A DNA stretch of 42,427 nucleotides from assembly GCA_017471025.1 (NCBI GenBank), contig JAFUWX010000062.1:1-42427 (forward strand), in the 5' to 3' direction. This document shows positions 1-8,316 of this stretch, piece by piece. The first letter of the stretch is position 1. Each line of letters begins with the position of its first letter. The notes beneath the pieces were generated by a model. It worked only from the letters and a program-made list of their open reading frames with translations, made no database searches and had not been told where the DNA came from. The stretch comes from Bacteroidales bacterium (GTDB lineage: Bacteria > Bacteroidota > Bacteroidia > Bacteroidales > UBA932). Made by a program: the position numbers and the translations under genes.

Positions 1-265
1 ATTGGAATCGGAAATCTTCCGGCTGTTGTTTGAATCTGCGGAAATTGCTACCTTTGCCCCGAAGGAGAAAGTAAAATACGAAAACGACATGACTACCGAA
101 CGAGACATACGGAATCAGATTGCCTATGCGCGGCAGGAAGGCATAGAGAAAGGGCTGAAGCAGGGTGTCCTGACCGTTGCTCGAAACCTCAAGGCCTCGG
201 GTATTCCGATTGAGACAATCGTCCGTACCACCGGCCTAACAATCGAGCAGATCCAGAACTTGTAA
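1..265 (+). CDS. Rpn/PD-(D/E)XK nuclease-family transposase-like protein, C-terminal end (partial)
   Basis: The reading frame is already open at the left edge, so only about the last 87 residues are visible. They match the C-terminal tail typical of Rpn family recombination-promoting nucleases (PDDEXK_2 type): a charged stretch ending in arginine/glutamine (YARQEGIEKGLKQG), then a short helical module (LKASGIPIETIVRTTGLTIEQIQNL) resembling the small helix-turn-helix that closes these proteins. The nuclease core lies outside the window, so activity cannot be judged. Family members promote RecA-independent DNA exchange and are often multi-copy in Bacteroidales. The stop is TAA at 263-265. Other proteins can carry the same tail, so the family call rests on tail pattern only. 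Confidence 0.7.
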   Translation, partial: LESEIFRLLFESAEIATFAPKEKVKYENDMTTERDIRNQIAYARQEGIEKGLKQGVLTVARNLKASGIPIETIVRTTGLTIEQIQNL

Positions 266-320
266 TATTCCTTCCGGCGCAAGCCTTAGCCGTGCATCTG
301 GCAGACCATCAAAACAGAAC

Positions 321-812
321 ATGAGAATCCGTAGTGCCGAACGAGCTGACATCCCCTCCATCATGACCGTCCTGGAGGCGGCCAGGGGCATCATGCGGGC
401 GTCCGGCAACCCCAATCAATGGCCTGACGGCTATCCGTCACAGGCGATGATTGAAGCCGATATCGCACGGCAGGCCGGCCATGTCATCGAGGCCCCGAGC
501 GGAATCGTCGGATATTTTGCTTTTCTGCCCTCGCCGGAGCCCACTTATGCCCGCATATATGAAGGGCGGTGGCTGGAAGATAGCCTTCCTTACCATGTCA
601 TTCATCGGATTGCCAGCCTGCCGGAGGCCCATGGCGTCTTCGCCGCCATCATGGACTTCGCCTTCGCCAAGGACCCCAATATCCGCATCGACACCCATCG
701 TGACAATACCATTATGCAACATAATCTCCGCAAACACGGATTTTCCTATTGCGGAATCATCTATCTGGAGTCGGGCGACCCTCGGCTTGCCTACCAAAGA
801 TGGAACACCTAG
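321..812 (+). CDS. GNAT family N-acetyltransferase
   Basis: A 163-residue protein with the layout of GNAT acetyltransferases: the N-terminal strand MRIRSAERADIPSIMTVLEAA, a central sheet (IVGYFAFLP), and a C-terminal part with IRIDTHRDNTIMQHNLRKHGFSYCGIIYL, where the Asn-rich turn and the helix ending in KHGF are the usual acetyl-CoA/C-terminal GNAT signature. It would transfer an acetyl group from acetyl-CoA to an amine; the substrate cannot be inferred. It is followed after 3 bases by the HAD gene and then by a winged-helix gene on the same strand, so the three are probably co-transcribed. No TAnnTTTG promoter box is evident immediately upstream. Length is normal for the family. Confidence 0.88.
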   Translation: MRIRSAERADIPSIMTVLEAARGIMRASGNPNQWPDGYPSQAMIEADIARQAGHVIEAPSGIVGYFAFLPSPEPTYARIYEGRWLEDSLPYHVIHRIASLPEAHGVFAAIMDFAFAKDPNIRIDTHRDNTIMQHNLRKHGFSYCGIIYLESGDPRLAYQRWNT

Positions 813-815
813 CAC

Positions 816-1460
816 ATGCAGATTGACGCTATGATTGATTGGACGAAATACAAGGCCGCCCTGTTCGACTTGGACGGCGTGATATTCCATACCGAACCAC
901 AATACGACCACTTTTGGGAAGGGATTTGTCGGGACTATTGTCCGGATGACACGGAGATGATCCGGCAAATGAAAGGGCAGACCCTAACATATATCCTAAA
1001 CCGTTGGTTTTCAGGCGAGAGAGCGCATCTGCAAGCGGAGATTGTCCGGCGGCTCAACGACTTCGAGGCCCAAATGCATTTTGACTATGTGCCTGGGTTT
1101 GAGGAATATCTGGCCGACTTGCATGGGCGGGGCATCCGTACGGCGGTCGTCACCAGCAGCAATGCCCCGAAACTGGCCCAGGTGTGCCGCTGTCATCCAC
1201 AGTTCCGGGCGATGTTCGACGCCGTCGTTTCGGCCGAGGACTTCCAGGCCAGCAAACCGGCCCCGGACAGCTATCTGGAGGGGGCCCGCCGGGTCCATGT
1301 GGCCCCGCAGGCGTGCGTTGCCTATGAAGACAGCATCAACGGACTGAAGGCCGCCCGGGCCGCCGGCATGTACGTCGTAGCTTTGGCGACGACGCTCCCG
1401 ACCGCTGAGCTGAAGCCCCTGTCAGACAGGCAGGTAGCGGATTTTACGGCCTTACTTTAG
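816..1460 (+). CDS. HAD-superfamily hydrolase, subfamily IA (beta-phosphoglucomutase/phosphatase-like)
   Basis: A 214-residue protein with all four HAD motifs: motif I FDLDGVIF near the N-terminus (nucleophile and acid/base Asp), motif II VTSSN, motif III lysine in SKPAPDSY, and motif IV AYEDSINGLKAARAAGM. The cap is the helical C1 type inserted after motif I, as in PGMB/phosphatase IA variant 3 proteins. It probably dephosphorylates a small phosphorylated metabolite in the cytosol; whether it is a mutase or a phosphatase is not decidable here. A second ATG at 831 gives MIDWTKYKAALFD and is an equally good start. It sits between the GNAT gene (3-base gap) and a winged-helix gene (13-base gap). 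Confidence 0.9.
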   Translation: MQIDAMIDWTKYKAALFDLDGVIFHTEPQYDHFWEGICRDYCPDDTEMIRQMKGQTLTYILNRWFSGERAHLQAEIVRRLNDFEAQMHFDYVPGFEEYLADLHGRGIRTAVVTSSNAPKLAQVCRCHPQFRAMFDAVVSAEDFQASKPAPDSYLEGARRVHVAPQACVAYEDSINGLKAARAAGMYVVALATTLPTAELKPLSDRQVADFTALL

Positions 1461-1473
1461 ACGGACCCAAGGT

Positions 1474-2169
1474 ATGGAACCGCGCAACCCCCTTGCTGAA
1501 CATCCCGTCGTCAGGGACGCCGCATCGATGTCGGACCTGATCCATGACTATGGCATGATCCCATTTTTCGCCAATCCCGTCCCCGGGTTCTCCATTGAGG
1601 AACACACCCCGCGGGATTGTTGGTTCACAAGCGATAATCTGGGGCCATGGGACTGGAAGATTGACTGTATCCAGACCGGAGACATCGCTTATGGAAAGTT
1701 TCTGTGGGGCGGAAAAGCCGCCTTCGCCACGGTAGAAGTTTATCGCGAACTGGTCAATTGGCGGCGTTCCTTGCCCAAGAACATACCGACAGATGACCAG
1801 CAGGTCATTTTGGACATGCTTTGCGAGCAAGGCAGTCTTACGGTCACGGATGTGCGGAAACGTTTGGGGATTCCCAAAGGGAAAGCCGATGCTTTGCTGG
1901 CCCGGCTTCAGATGCAGGGGCGTGTGGTCACCGGGGATATTTCCCGGGTTTACCGAGGCCCCAATCTCACCTATAGCGGCTGGCAGCGGAGCACATTCTG
2001 TACGCCGGAAGCCTTGTTTGAGGAGTTGGATTTTCCTTTCCCGGGATTCAAGCCCCGTGTCTTCCAGTCCGAGCGTACCCCTGAGGCGTCCCTGTCTTTC
2101 GTCAAAGAGACCGTTTGCCAGGTCTGCGGCGATATCCCTGACAAACTCTTGATGAAGATGCTGGGATAA
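1474..2169 (+). CDS. Winged-helix protein, possibly AlkZ-related
   Basis: A 231-residue protein of uncertain function. The middle (about residues 107-150) reads as a winged helix: QQVILDMLCEQGSLTVTDV, then KRLGIPKGKADALLARLQ, then a wing with VVTGDISRVYRG. The N-terminal half is aromatic-rich (DCWFTSDNLGPWDWK). The C-terminus carries an isolated CQVCGD pair that is too little for a metal site on its own. The arrangement resembles small proteins annotated as AlkZ-related, distant from the AlkZ DNA glycosylases, but I recognise this only loosely. It follows the HAD gene by 13 bases and is probably the last gene of that run; a 6-bp hairpin overlaps its stop codon (2161-2179). Confidence 0.6.
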   Translation: MEPRNPLAEHPVVRDAASMSDLIHDYGMIPFFANPVPGFSIEEHTPRDCWFTSDNLGPWDWKIDCIQTGDIAYGKFLWGGKAAFATVEVYRELVNWRRSLPKNIPTDDQQVILDMLCEQGSLTVTDVRKRLGIPKGKADALLARLQMQGRVVTGDISRVYRGPNLTYSGWQRSTFCTPEALFEELDFPFPGFKPRVFQSERTPEASLSFVKETVCQVCGDIPDKLLMKMLG

Positions 2170-2304
2170 AAGTTCCCAGATGAGGCTTCTATCATTACGT
2201 TTACTTTTGTATGCTGAATCGATGCTGGAGGTGGCTGAAAGCCATTATCTTAAATCGTTCCAATCTTTTTTGCGAAAACGGATACACCGTAAACAAAAAA
2301 TAGC

Positions 2305-2312
2305 TAACTTTG
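2305..2312 (+). promoter_or_regulatory. Bacteroidetes -7 box TAACTTTG
   Basis: It fits TAnnTTTG and lies 113 bases before the small peptide gene that starts at 2426. No convincing -33 TTTG is found at the standard 19-21 base spacing. The long leader could hold regulation, but no known riboswitch fold is evident. Confidence 0.45.
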
Positions 2313-2425
2313 CATCAAATGCGTTGTAATGCGCATGGCGACAAATAGGATGGATTACCGTCCAAATGGGAAGAATAAAATCTATCCCCGCCAACTTGAA
2401 ATTAATAACAAAAAAACTTATAGGT

Positions 2426-2563
2426 ATGAACAAAACAATTTACATCGCTCCCGAGGTGGAGCAGATCAAAGTCAGGTTCGAGGAGAACATTATGTCTGCC
2501 GCGAAGACAAATGCGCCGAAGATGAGCACCGAAAGCGCAGATGATTGGGGTGATTGGGAATAA
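2426..2563 (+). CDS. Small Bacteroidales-type peptide upstream of fimbrillin-like lipoprotein
   Basis: A 45-residue peptide beginning MNKTIYIAPEVEQIKVRFEE and ending in STESADDWGDWE. Its pattern is an aromatic plus AP near the start, alternating hydrophobics, then Glu followed by an IMSA motif and an acidic tryptophan tail. This resembles very common unnamed short proteins in Bacteroidales that sit next to surface lipoprotein genes. The longer frame to 2366 adds a non-conserved lysine-rich stretch, so the ATG at 2426 is chosen. There is no signal peptide. Only 18 bases separate it from the lipoprotein gene at 2582, which has a strong AAGGAG ribosome-binding site, so they are probably co-transcribed. 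Function is unknown. Confidence 0.6.
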   Translation: MNKTIYIAPEVEQIKVRFEENIMSAAKTNAPKMSTESADDWGDWE

Positions 2564-2581
2564 AAATAAGGAGATAGGATT

Positions 2582-3982
2582 ATGAAAAAGTATATATCCA
2601 TTCTTGCGATATTCGCAGTCGCGGCCATCGCGTGCAACAAGGTTGAACCGCAGGCCGTAGAAGAAACCCCCGAAGTGGTTTCCGGAACCAATACAGTCTC
2701 TTTCAGAGCCAATCTCCCCGCTTTCGGTGTTGAAAGCAAAGCCACAATCAGTAATGCTGGTGATTTCGCTTGGGAAGAAGGAGATCACATCTATGTTCTT
2801 GCCCACAGTAATAATGATTCTTATTGGCATGTGGCGTTTGCTTATGACACAGCTACCGGGCAGTTTACATGTAACTTCCCTGCAACAAATTACTATGTGG
2901 GAACAGGCAATGTGACTTTAGACAGGGTTGCCACTGCTGACGAAGCGGCGAATAAGAGTGAAGCTTTCGCCCTGTATCCCGACCCGCAGGGTTTATATAC
3001 TCAGGTTGATTACGGCGAGATTCAGAAGAAATTCAAAATGGAGGGTAGCTTGAATGCCACCGGAGAGATTGTATTTGAGCATAAGTCCGCGATGGTGAAC
3101 GTGCATATTGCCAATGTTCCCAGTATCGCATCATACTTTACTGTGGCAGGAGGTGCCGAGACCGTAAAGGTGGACAACCTCAATGGCATCGCTGCTATCA
3201 ACAAGGCTGTTCCCGTCACACCCACTGGAAGCGACTCTGACATTGTTATCACCCTCTATGATTCATCAGACAATGTGATCGTTTCCAAGAAGAAATCAAA
3301 CAAGACCCTTGTCGCCGGCACGCTGTATGACACCCCGGTGATTACTCTTCCGACTTATACAGTAGCGGGTTGCTCCTGGGATGGTAATACACCAGTCGCT
3401 AGTATTTTTAAAACGGCTTGGGCTCCTACCGAAACTGCAAATGATATGACGCTTGGCACAGATGGAATCTATCATATTTCTTATTCTTCTGATACAAGGC
3501 ATATACAGTTCAAAGTTGTTGAAAATCATTCATGGGATAATTCATGGGGAGGATCCACTTCAAATGGTAATTTCCTTTTCAACATAAGGACAGCAGGGGA
3601 AGTCAATATTACATTCAATCCTATTACCCATGCAGTGGCTGCTTGGGATAAGACTGTTTATACCATAGCCGGAAGTCCTGCTCAAATTTTTACCACGGAA
3701 TGGGACCCGGGTCAAACCGCCAACGATATGACAATGTTGGACGATGGCACATTCTCAATAACGTATAATAGTGTTCCTGCAAGCACATGGATGCCATTCA
3801 AAGTAATTGCCAACCACGCGTGGGGAACAGAATGGCCTTCTGGTCAAAATAATAATTATGAATATACATCGCCTGATTATTTAAGCAATATTACTATAAC
3901 ATTTAATCCCTATGGTAATGTTGATAGTGCGAATGAAGGCGTTGGCCTGATTACAGGGGTTACCGCTACAAAAGTAGAGTAA
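2582..3982 (+). CDS. Fimbrillin-like surface lipoprotein with two tandem X25-like modules
   Basis: A 466-residue lipoprotein. The signal peptide MKKYISILAIFAVAAIAC ends at lipobox Cys18. Residues about 35-255 resemble Bacteroidales fimbrillin/Mfa-like domains (TNTVSFRANLPAFGVESKAT, DFAWEEGDHIYV). Residues about 257-354 and 358-447 are two copies of one beta-sandwich module, each with Y-T-(V/I)-A-G, F-(K/T)-T-x-W-x-P, A-N-D-M-T, D-G-x-(Y/F), F-K-V, NH(S/A)W and ITFNP. That order of motifs looks like the X25-type modules preceding catalytic domains of bacterial pullulanases and amylases, so surface glycan (starch) binding is plausible but inferred. The gene is preceded by AAGGAG and by a small peptide gene, and ends in a strong hairpin terminator. 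Base composition is lower in GC than its neighbours, a possible sign of transfer. Confidence 0.75.
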   Translation: MKKYISILAIFAVAAIACNKVEPQAVEETPEVVSGTNTVSFRANLPAFGVESKATISNAGDFAWEEGDHIYVLAHSNNDSYWHVAFAYDTATGQFTCNFPATNYYVGTGNVTLDRVATADEAANKSEAFALYPDPQGLYTQVDYGEIQKKFKMEGSLNATGEIVFEHKSAMVNVHIANVPSIASYFTVAGGAETVKVDNLNGIAAINKAVPVTPTGSDSDIVITLYDSSDNVIVSKKKSNKTLVAGTLYDTPVITLPTYTVAGCSWDGNTPVASIFKTAWAPTETANDMTLGTDGIYHISYSSDTRHIQFKVVENHSWDNSWGGSTSNGNFLFNIRTAGEVNITFNPITHAVAAWDKTVYTIAGSPAQIFTTEWDPGQTANDMTMLDDGTFSITYNSVPASTWMPFKVIANHAWGTEWPSGQNNNYEYTSPDYLSNITITFNPYGNVDSANEGVGLITGVTATKVE

Positions 3983-3992
3983 AACTATCAGC

Positions 3993-4025
3993 ATAATCCC
4001 GGACTCGTTCTGAGCCCGGGATTAT
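3993..4025. terminator. Bidirectional hairpin terminator
   Basis: A perfect 10-bp stem (ATAATCCCGG with CCGGGATTAT) closes a 13-base loop. It lies between the plus-strand lipoprotein gene ending at 3982 and the minus-strand gene ending at 4039, so it can serve both convergent units. Confidence 0.8.
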
Positions 4026-4038
4026 TGTATAACACCCC

Positions 4039-4716
4039 TTACCCCAGATCGCGCTGGTCTTCTTCCCAGTCGTGTTCGCGCTCGGGATCGGGGCTGTCCG
4101 GGTCGCCGAAGTCGGATTCCTGGAAGGTGCAGAGGAGTTCGGCGGCTGTCATTTCCTCGATGATTTCCTGAAGGTGACGCGGGAGTTTCGGGAAGAAATC
4201 GTAGCCGAGCAGGTACTCGATGCGGTTGACGCTGGTGCTATAGCGATAGACATCGGCCCCGTCGGGGGCACCTCCCGGCGGAAGGATAAAGCCCAGGGAT
4301 TTCCAGCCCAGGCCGCCCCGCGTCTGTTTGCAGACGACCACAAAGAGCCCGCCCCGCCAAGTGCCATATACGACTGACAGCTTCCCTGAAGGCCGGACGG
4401 CGGCCCAGTCACCGCAAAACGCCCGTATCGACTGCGGAAGCGCCGTAGGCCAGGGCATATCCTGCTCCGCCTGCAACATCGTCCAGCGCGGCGAATCAGA
4501 CGCCGATGCGGCACCCTGCCACTGCGGAAAACGGTAGCGGATATAGGCATCATCCGTCCCGTCCGCCCTTCGGGGCAAGCCGAGCGCCGGAAGCCGCTGC
4601 CGACCGCCCCGTGCTTCCACCCGGGAAGCCCGCAACGTCTCCTGGGCTGCCGCGGGCTGGCCCAGAAAAGCGGCGGCCAGGAAAAGGAGACCACCGACGA
4701 TGCGGACAGGTTTCAT
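4039..4716 (-). CDS. Secreted hypothetical protein
   Basis: A 225-residue protein with a clear Sec signal peptide (MKPVRIVGGLLFLAAAFLGQPAAAQ, cleavage likely after AAA/QPAAA-A). The mature part is Arg/Trp/Gly-rich with several predicted strands (GKLSVVYGTWRGGLFVVVCKQ, GWKSLGFILPPGG) and a strongly acidic C-terminus (DFGDPDSPDPEREHDWEEDQ). I do not recognise a family. It starts 22 bases after the rhodanese/MBL lipoprotein gene on the same strand and is probably co-transcribed with it, suggesting a shared periplasmic or outer-membrane context. Confidence 0.7.
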   Translation of the reverse strand: MKPVRIVGGLLFLAAAFLGQPAAAQETLRASRVEARGGRQRLPALGLPRRADGTDDAYIRYRFPQWQGAASASDSPRWTMLQAEQDMPWPTALPQSIRAFCGDWAAVRPSGKLSVVYGTWRGGLFVVVCKQTRGGLGWKSLGFILPPGGAPDGADVYRYSTSVNRIEYLLGYDFFPKLPRHLQEIIEEMTAAELLCTFQESDFGDPDSPDPEREHDWEEDQRDLG

Positions 4717-4738
4717 ACTATCTCGGGGAAAAACGGAA

Positions 4739-5782
4739 TCACTGCATCTGACGGATTCTGACGTCCATCCCGGGCAGGGCCGCAGGGAGGCCGGAGAGGT
4801 CCGTCTCGCCGTAATGGTACGGGATAAGCACCTTCGGAGAAAGCACTTTCGCCGCCCGGACGCACTGCTCCGGCGTCATGGTATAGGGCTGATTCACAGG
4901 CAGGAAGGCCACATCAATATCGCGAATATCCGCCATCTCGGGGATATCTTCCGTGTCGCCGGCGATATAGATCCGGAGCCCATCTATGGTCAATACAAAT
5001 CCGTTATCCCGCCCCTTCGGATGGAATTGCAGGTGCCCTTCGGTCGTATTGTACGCCGGGACCGCCTCCAGACGGATGTCCGCCGTGAGGTCGGCGGCAT
5101 CGCCGTTTGCTAGGGCAGTGCCATATCCCAGCATCTCCGCGCAGCGGGCATTGGTCATCAGCCTGGTCTTCGGACCGGTCAGTGCCGCGATGGCGTCCTT
5201 GTCAAAATGGTCGAAATGCTCATGGGTCACGAGGATGAAATCGGCTTTTGGGAATGCTGCGGCATAGTCCGTCACCCGGTCGCCAAGCTTGGACACCGGG
5301 TCCACCTGGATGGAAAGGCCTTGGTAGCGGATTTCCAGCGAACCATGCTTGATGAGGGTGATCTCCACCGGCGCACCGCCGGCGGTCAGGAAACGCTCGA
5401 CCTCGTATCGGGTAACGGGCTTACCGGCCTCTGTCCAGGCCAGATAACCCCCGGTCAGATTGCAGACGGAATAGCCGGCTTTCGCGAGTTTGCCGGCAGC
5501 GGCCGCGCTGCGTCTCCCGCTGCGGCAATAGACCAGCACCGGACGCTGCTTGTCCAGGACGGCTTCCGCCTCCTGGATGAAATCAGGCGAAAACCAATCG
5601 ACATTGATGGCCGGGGCGATGTGCCCGGCGGCGAATTCCTCGGCGGTACGGACATCCAGAAGCTGGACGGTCCCGTCTTCGGACAGCTTCTTTTCAAAAG
5701 CGTCCACACCCAGATTCTCATACCCTTTGCAGGAGAAAAGGGAAAGCAGCGAAAGGCCCATGACGAACAGTATTCTCTTCAT
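4739..5782 (-). CDS. Lipoprotein fusing a rhodanese domain to a metallo-beta-lactamase-fold hydrolase
   Basis: A 347-residue protein starting MKRILFVMGLSLLSLFSC, with lipobox Cys18. Residues about 25-125 are a single rhodanese domain with active-site Cys86 in CRSGRRSAAAA. Residues about 140-345 are an MBL fold of the UlaG-like/Lactamase_B_3 type: metal-binding HEHFDH (187-192), Asp in AGDTE (276) and His in PYHYGE (323). Both active sites look intact. The frame stays open well upstream of this start, but that extension is antisense to the M48 gene. The signal peptide and the TACCTTTG box just upstream support the start at 5782. It probably acts outside the inner membrane, handling sulfur species or an esterified substrate; which one is unknown. 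Confidence 0.87.
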   Translation of the reverse strand: MKRILFVMGLSLLSLFSCKGYENLGVDAFEKKLSEDGTVQLLDVRTAEEFAAGHIAPAINVDWFSPDFIQEAEAVLDKQRPVLVYCRSGRRSAAAAGKLAKAGYSVCNLTGGYLAWTEAGKPVTRYEVERFLTAGGAPVEITLIKHGSLEIRYQGLSIQVDPVSKLGDRVTDYAAAFPKADFILVTHEHFDHFDKDAIAALTGPKTRLMTNARCAEMLGYGTALANGDAADLTADIRLEAVPAYNTTEGHLQFHPKGRDNGFVLTIDGLRIYIAGDTEDIPEMADIRDIDVAFLPVNQPYTMTPEQCVRAAKVLSPKVLIPYHYGETDLSGLPAALPGMDVRIRQMQ

Positions 5783-5801
5783 AATAAATGATATATCGTC
5801 A

Positions 5802-5809
5802 CAAAGGTA
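5802..5809 (-). promoter_or_regulatory. -7 box TACCTTTG for the rhodanese/MBL gene
   Basis: It matches TAnnTTTG on the minus strand, 20 bases ahead of the start codon. It is back to back with the box for the M48 gene. Confidence 0.6.
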
Positions 5810-5839
5810 AGGATTCTTATGTATTCCTGCAATTTTTAC

Positions 5840-5847
5840 TAAATTTG
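5840..5847 (+). promoter_or_regulatory. -7 box TAAATTTG for the M48 gene
   Basis: It matches TAnnTTTG and lies 28 bases ahead of the M48 protease start. It forms a divergent promoter pair with the box at 5802-5809. Confidence 0.6.
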
Positions 5848-5875
5848 CATTACCGTTACCAAGAACATTACCGCC

Positions 5876-6664
5876 ATGAAAACACGATTGGTCCTTCTCC
5901 GCACCATCCTTACCTGGCTGGCCGCAAGCATGCTGGTCTCCTGTTCGACCCTCAACTACGGCTATCTCGCCCAATCGGGGCTCCAGGCCTTGCAGGCAGC
6001 CACCATCACCGACGCCCAGATCCAGGCCTATGTCGCCCAGTATATCGAAAAACTCGACGCCCAGAGCACGGTGCTGTCCGCCAAGGACCCCTACTCCGTC
6101 CGGCTGGCCAAAATCACGTCCGGCCTGAGCAGCGTGGATGGCATTCCGCTGAATTTCAAGGTATATAAAACCCAGGAGGTGAACGCCTTCGCCTGTGCAG
6201 ACGGCAGCGTCCGGGTATATTCTGGATTGATGGACATCATGACGGACGAGCAGATCCTCGGGGTCATCGGACATGAAATCGGCCACGTCGCCCTGAAACA
6301 CAGCCGGAAACAGCTGCAAAGCGCGATTCTGGCCAATGCCGCCATGACCGGCGTCGCGGCGACCAGCCAAAAGGTGGCGGTGCTCACCCAATCCGGGCTG
6401 GGGGCGCTCGGAGAAGCCCTGTTCAACGCCAAACACTCCCGCAAACAGGAAACCGAGGCGGATGACTATGCCTATACCTTCCTGAAAGAGAAAGGGAAAT
6501 CCCCGGTCTATCTGATGAAGGGCCTGCAGAAACTCCAGGCCCTGGAGGCATCCTCCACGCGGGCCGGAAGTCCGGTCAACCAACTGTTTTCCTCACACCC
6601 GGAAATCAGCAACCGCGTCGCCCGTATCCAGTCCCGCCTGATGAGCGAGGGCTACTTGAAATAA
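5876..6664 (+). CDS. M48 family metalloprotease lipoprotein
   Basis: A 262-residue protein. The signal MKTRLVLLRTILTWLAASMLVSC ends at lipobox Cys23. The peptidase domain carries the zinc motif HEIGH at 133-137 (GHEIGHVALKHS) and the downstream acidic ligand region QETEADDYAY at 191-200. NAFACADGSVRVYSGLMD is the typical M48 N-terminal strand-turn. It is a BepA/LoiP-like soluble M48 without membrane helices, so it probably sits on the periplasmic face of an envelope membrane in protein quality control. Its last 13 bases overlap convergently with the GT39 gene on the opposite strand. Confidence 0.92.
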   Translation: MKTRLVLLRTILTWLAASMLVSCSTLNYGYLAQSGLQALQAATITDAQIQAYVAQYIEKLDAQSTVLSAKDPYSVRLAKITSGLSSVDGIPLNFKVYKTQEVNAFACADGSVRVYSGLMDIMTDEQILGVIGHEIGHVALKHSRKQLQSAILANAAMTGVAATSQKVAVLTQSGLGALGEALFNAKHSRKQETEADDYAYTFLKEKGKSPVYLMKGLQKLQALEASSTRAGSPVNQLFSSHPEISNRVARIQSRLMSEGYLK

Positions 6665-8316
6665 GCGACCGGGACCTCGCGCTTGAAGAACTGGAAGCCG
6701 GAGCGGCGATACAGCAGCTTCGCCTCCGGGGCATCCTCCGCCAGATGCTCCACATCCCAGGGAACATCCTTCACCACGAAATAGACAGGCTTGTCAATCT
6801 CGCCGCGGCAGAGCCACTCGAAATCCTCACAGGCATTCTCGGGCTTGCGGTCCGTATAGAAATACTGCGCGTAACTCTTGAAATAAGCGGGCTGCACATA
6901 GCAGTCCTCCCCCTGCCGCTCGATATAGAAATCCACGGCGGAAGCCTGGCTGTACTTCTCGATTTCCGGGACGGCGCACAGGATGGCCGTCATCGAGAAG
7001 AACAGGTTCGCAGCCGCTAAAGCAATGAAATACTGCCACTTGCGGTTACGGGCGAAAGCCACGCAGAACCAAATCGTCACGCCGATCAGGATAATCCCGA
7101 CAAAAGGTTCGAAGCCCTTCCACTGGGACGAGGCTTCCATGCAGCTCACCGCGAAGGGGTCATGGACCAGCGGAATCACCCGATGCTTGAAATGGTCGAA
7201 CAGGGTCAGGGCGGTCAGCAGCAGGCCGAAGGCCACGGTCGTACCGATCAGCAGGCCACTCTGCCAAGGAGCGAAACGCCACTTCCCGTCCAGCATCCGG
7301 GTCGCCGCATAGGCAGCCAGGAAAGACATCGGGAAATAGCAGAAGGAAGAATAATGGACGATCTTGGTCCGGACGATGGTGAACAGGATCAGCACGACCC
7401 AGAAAGAAACCATCATCCACCGGAACAGCACGGCCAGACGGCTCTCCTCCTCCCCTTCCAGCGCTTTCTTGCGGAAGCAGGACAGGGCGAAGAACGAGGC
7501 CGGCGTCACGCCGAAGAGCAGGATCACGAAATGATACAGCAGGAATCCGCCATGGCCGGCATCCTTCGTCTCGAACAGCCGGATCTGGTAGGTAATAAAG
7601 TCCTGGATCACATCGAAATGGCCGCTGAGGGCCAGGGCGATGAACCAGGCGCCGCCCGAGAGCAGGAGCACCCCGGCATACACCGCCACATCCTTCCAGC
7701 GGAAATCCATCCGGAAACGGCGCACGGCCAGCCAGACGACGAAACTCAGGGCGAAAATCAGGAAGGCCACAGGGCCTTTCGTATTGATAGCCAGACCGAT
7801 AAACAGCGCACTAAGGGCGGCATGGCGCATCCGCAGGTCCGCCACCGCCGGGTCGGTATATAAGGCGAAGAAATAGATCCCGAGGAAGATGAAAAGGTTG
7901 AACCAAGGATCGATGATGCCCGACTTGAAATACAGGAAAGGCAGGAAGGAGATGGCATACATCATCGTCCAGAGCAGGCCGAAACGGGTCCCGCCGGCCC
8001 TGCGGCCGATACTGAACAGCACCAGCAGGGTGACGATGCCGATGAAGGCATTGGGGAAACGGGCGGCGAATTCGCCGATGCCGAACACCTTCATGCTGAG
8101 GGCCTGCGCCCAGATAAAGAGCGGCGGCTTCTCCCAGAAAGATTCGAAATTAATCCGCACGTTGAACCAGTCGCCGGTGACCAGCATTTCCCGGGCGGAT
8201 TCGGCGAAATTGATCTCGTCCCAGTCGAACAGTCGTACGCTGCCGATGCCCGGAATGAACAGCAACGCTGCGGCCAGGGCAATCAGTACATTGATCAGGA
8301 AAGTCTTGTTTTTCAT
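6652..8316 (-). CDS. GT39/ArnT-like polyprenyl-phosphate-sugar glycosyltransferase
   Basis: A 554-residue integral membrane protein with about 11-12 hydrophobic helices and the ArnT/PMT-type first periplasmic loop: FDWDEINFAESAREML with its acidic residues, followed by WEKPPLFIWAQAL. Such enzymes take a sugar from an undecaprenyl-phosphate carrier at the outer face of the inner membrane and attach it to lipid A, another glycan or a protein. The C-terminal about 100 residues form a soluble periplasmic tail. The start codon overlaps the GtrA stop in an ATGA, so GT2, GtrA and this gene are translationally coupled as a complete charge-flip-transfer cassette. The acceptor cannot be inferred. Confidence 0.88.
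   Translation of the reverse strand: MKNKTFLINVLIALAAALLFIPGIGSVRLFDWDEINFAESAREMLVTGDWFNVRINFESFWEKPPLFIWAQALSMKVFGIGEFAARFPNAFIGIVTLLVLFSIGRRAGGTRFGLLWTMMYAISFLPFLYFKSGIIDPWFNLFIFLGIYFFALYTDPAVADLRMRHAALSALFIGLAINTKGPVAFLIFALSFVVWLAVRRFRMDFRWKDVAVYAGVLLLSGGAWFIALALSGHFDVIQDFITYQIRLFETKDAGHGGFLLYHFVILLFGVTPASFFALSCFRKKALEGEEESRLAVLFRWMMVSFWVVLILFTIVRTKIVHYSSFCYFPMSFLAAYAATRMLDGKWRFAPWQSGLLIGTTVAFGLLLTALTLFDHFKHRVIPLVHDPFAVSCMEASSQWKGFEPFVGIILIGVTIWFCVAFARNRKWQYFIALAAANLFFSMTAILCAVPEIEKYSQASAVDFYIERQGEDCYVQPAYFKSYAQYFYTDRKPENACEDFEWLCRGEIDKPVYFVVKDVPWDVEHLAEDAPEAKLLYRRSGFQFFKREVPVAYFK

Noticed and set aside
2202..2303. A -7-like TACTTTTG followed by a 30-codon frame from 2211
   Set aside because: The predicted peptide has no recognisable pattern and ends just before the better promoter box at 2305. 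Nothing else supports it.
5783..6583. N-terminal extension of the rhodanese/MBL frame
   Set aside because: It is antisense to the M48 protease and crosses the divergent promoters; the internal start gives a perfect lipoprotein signal.
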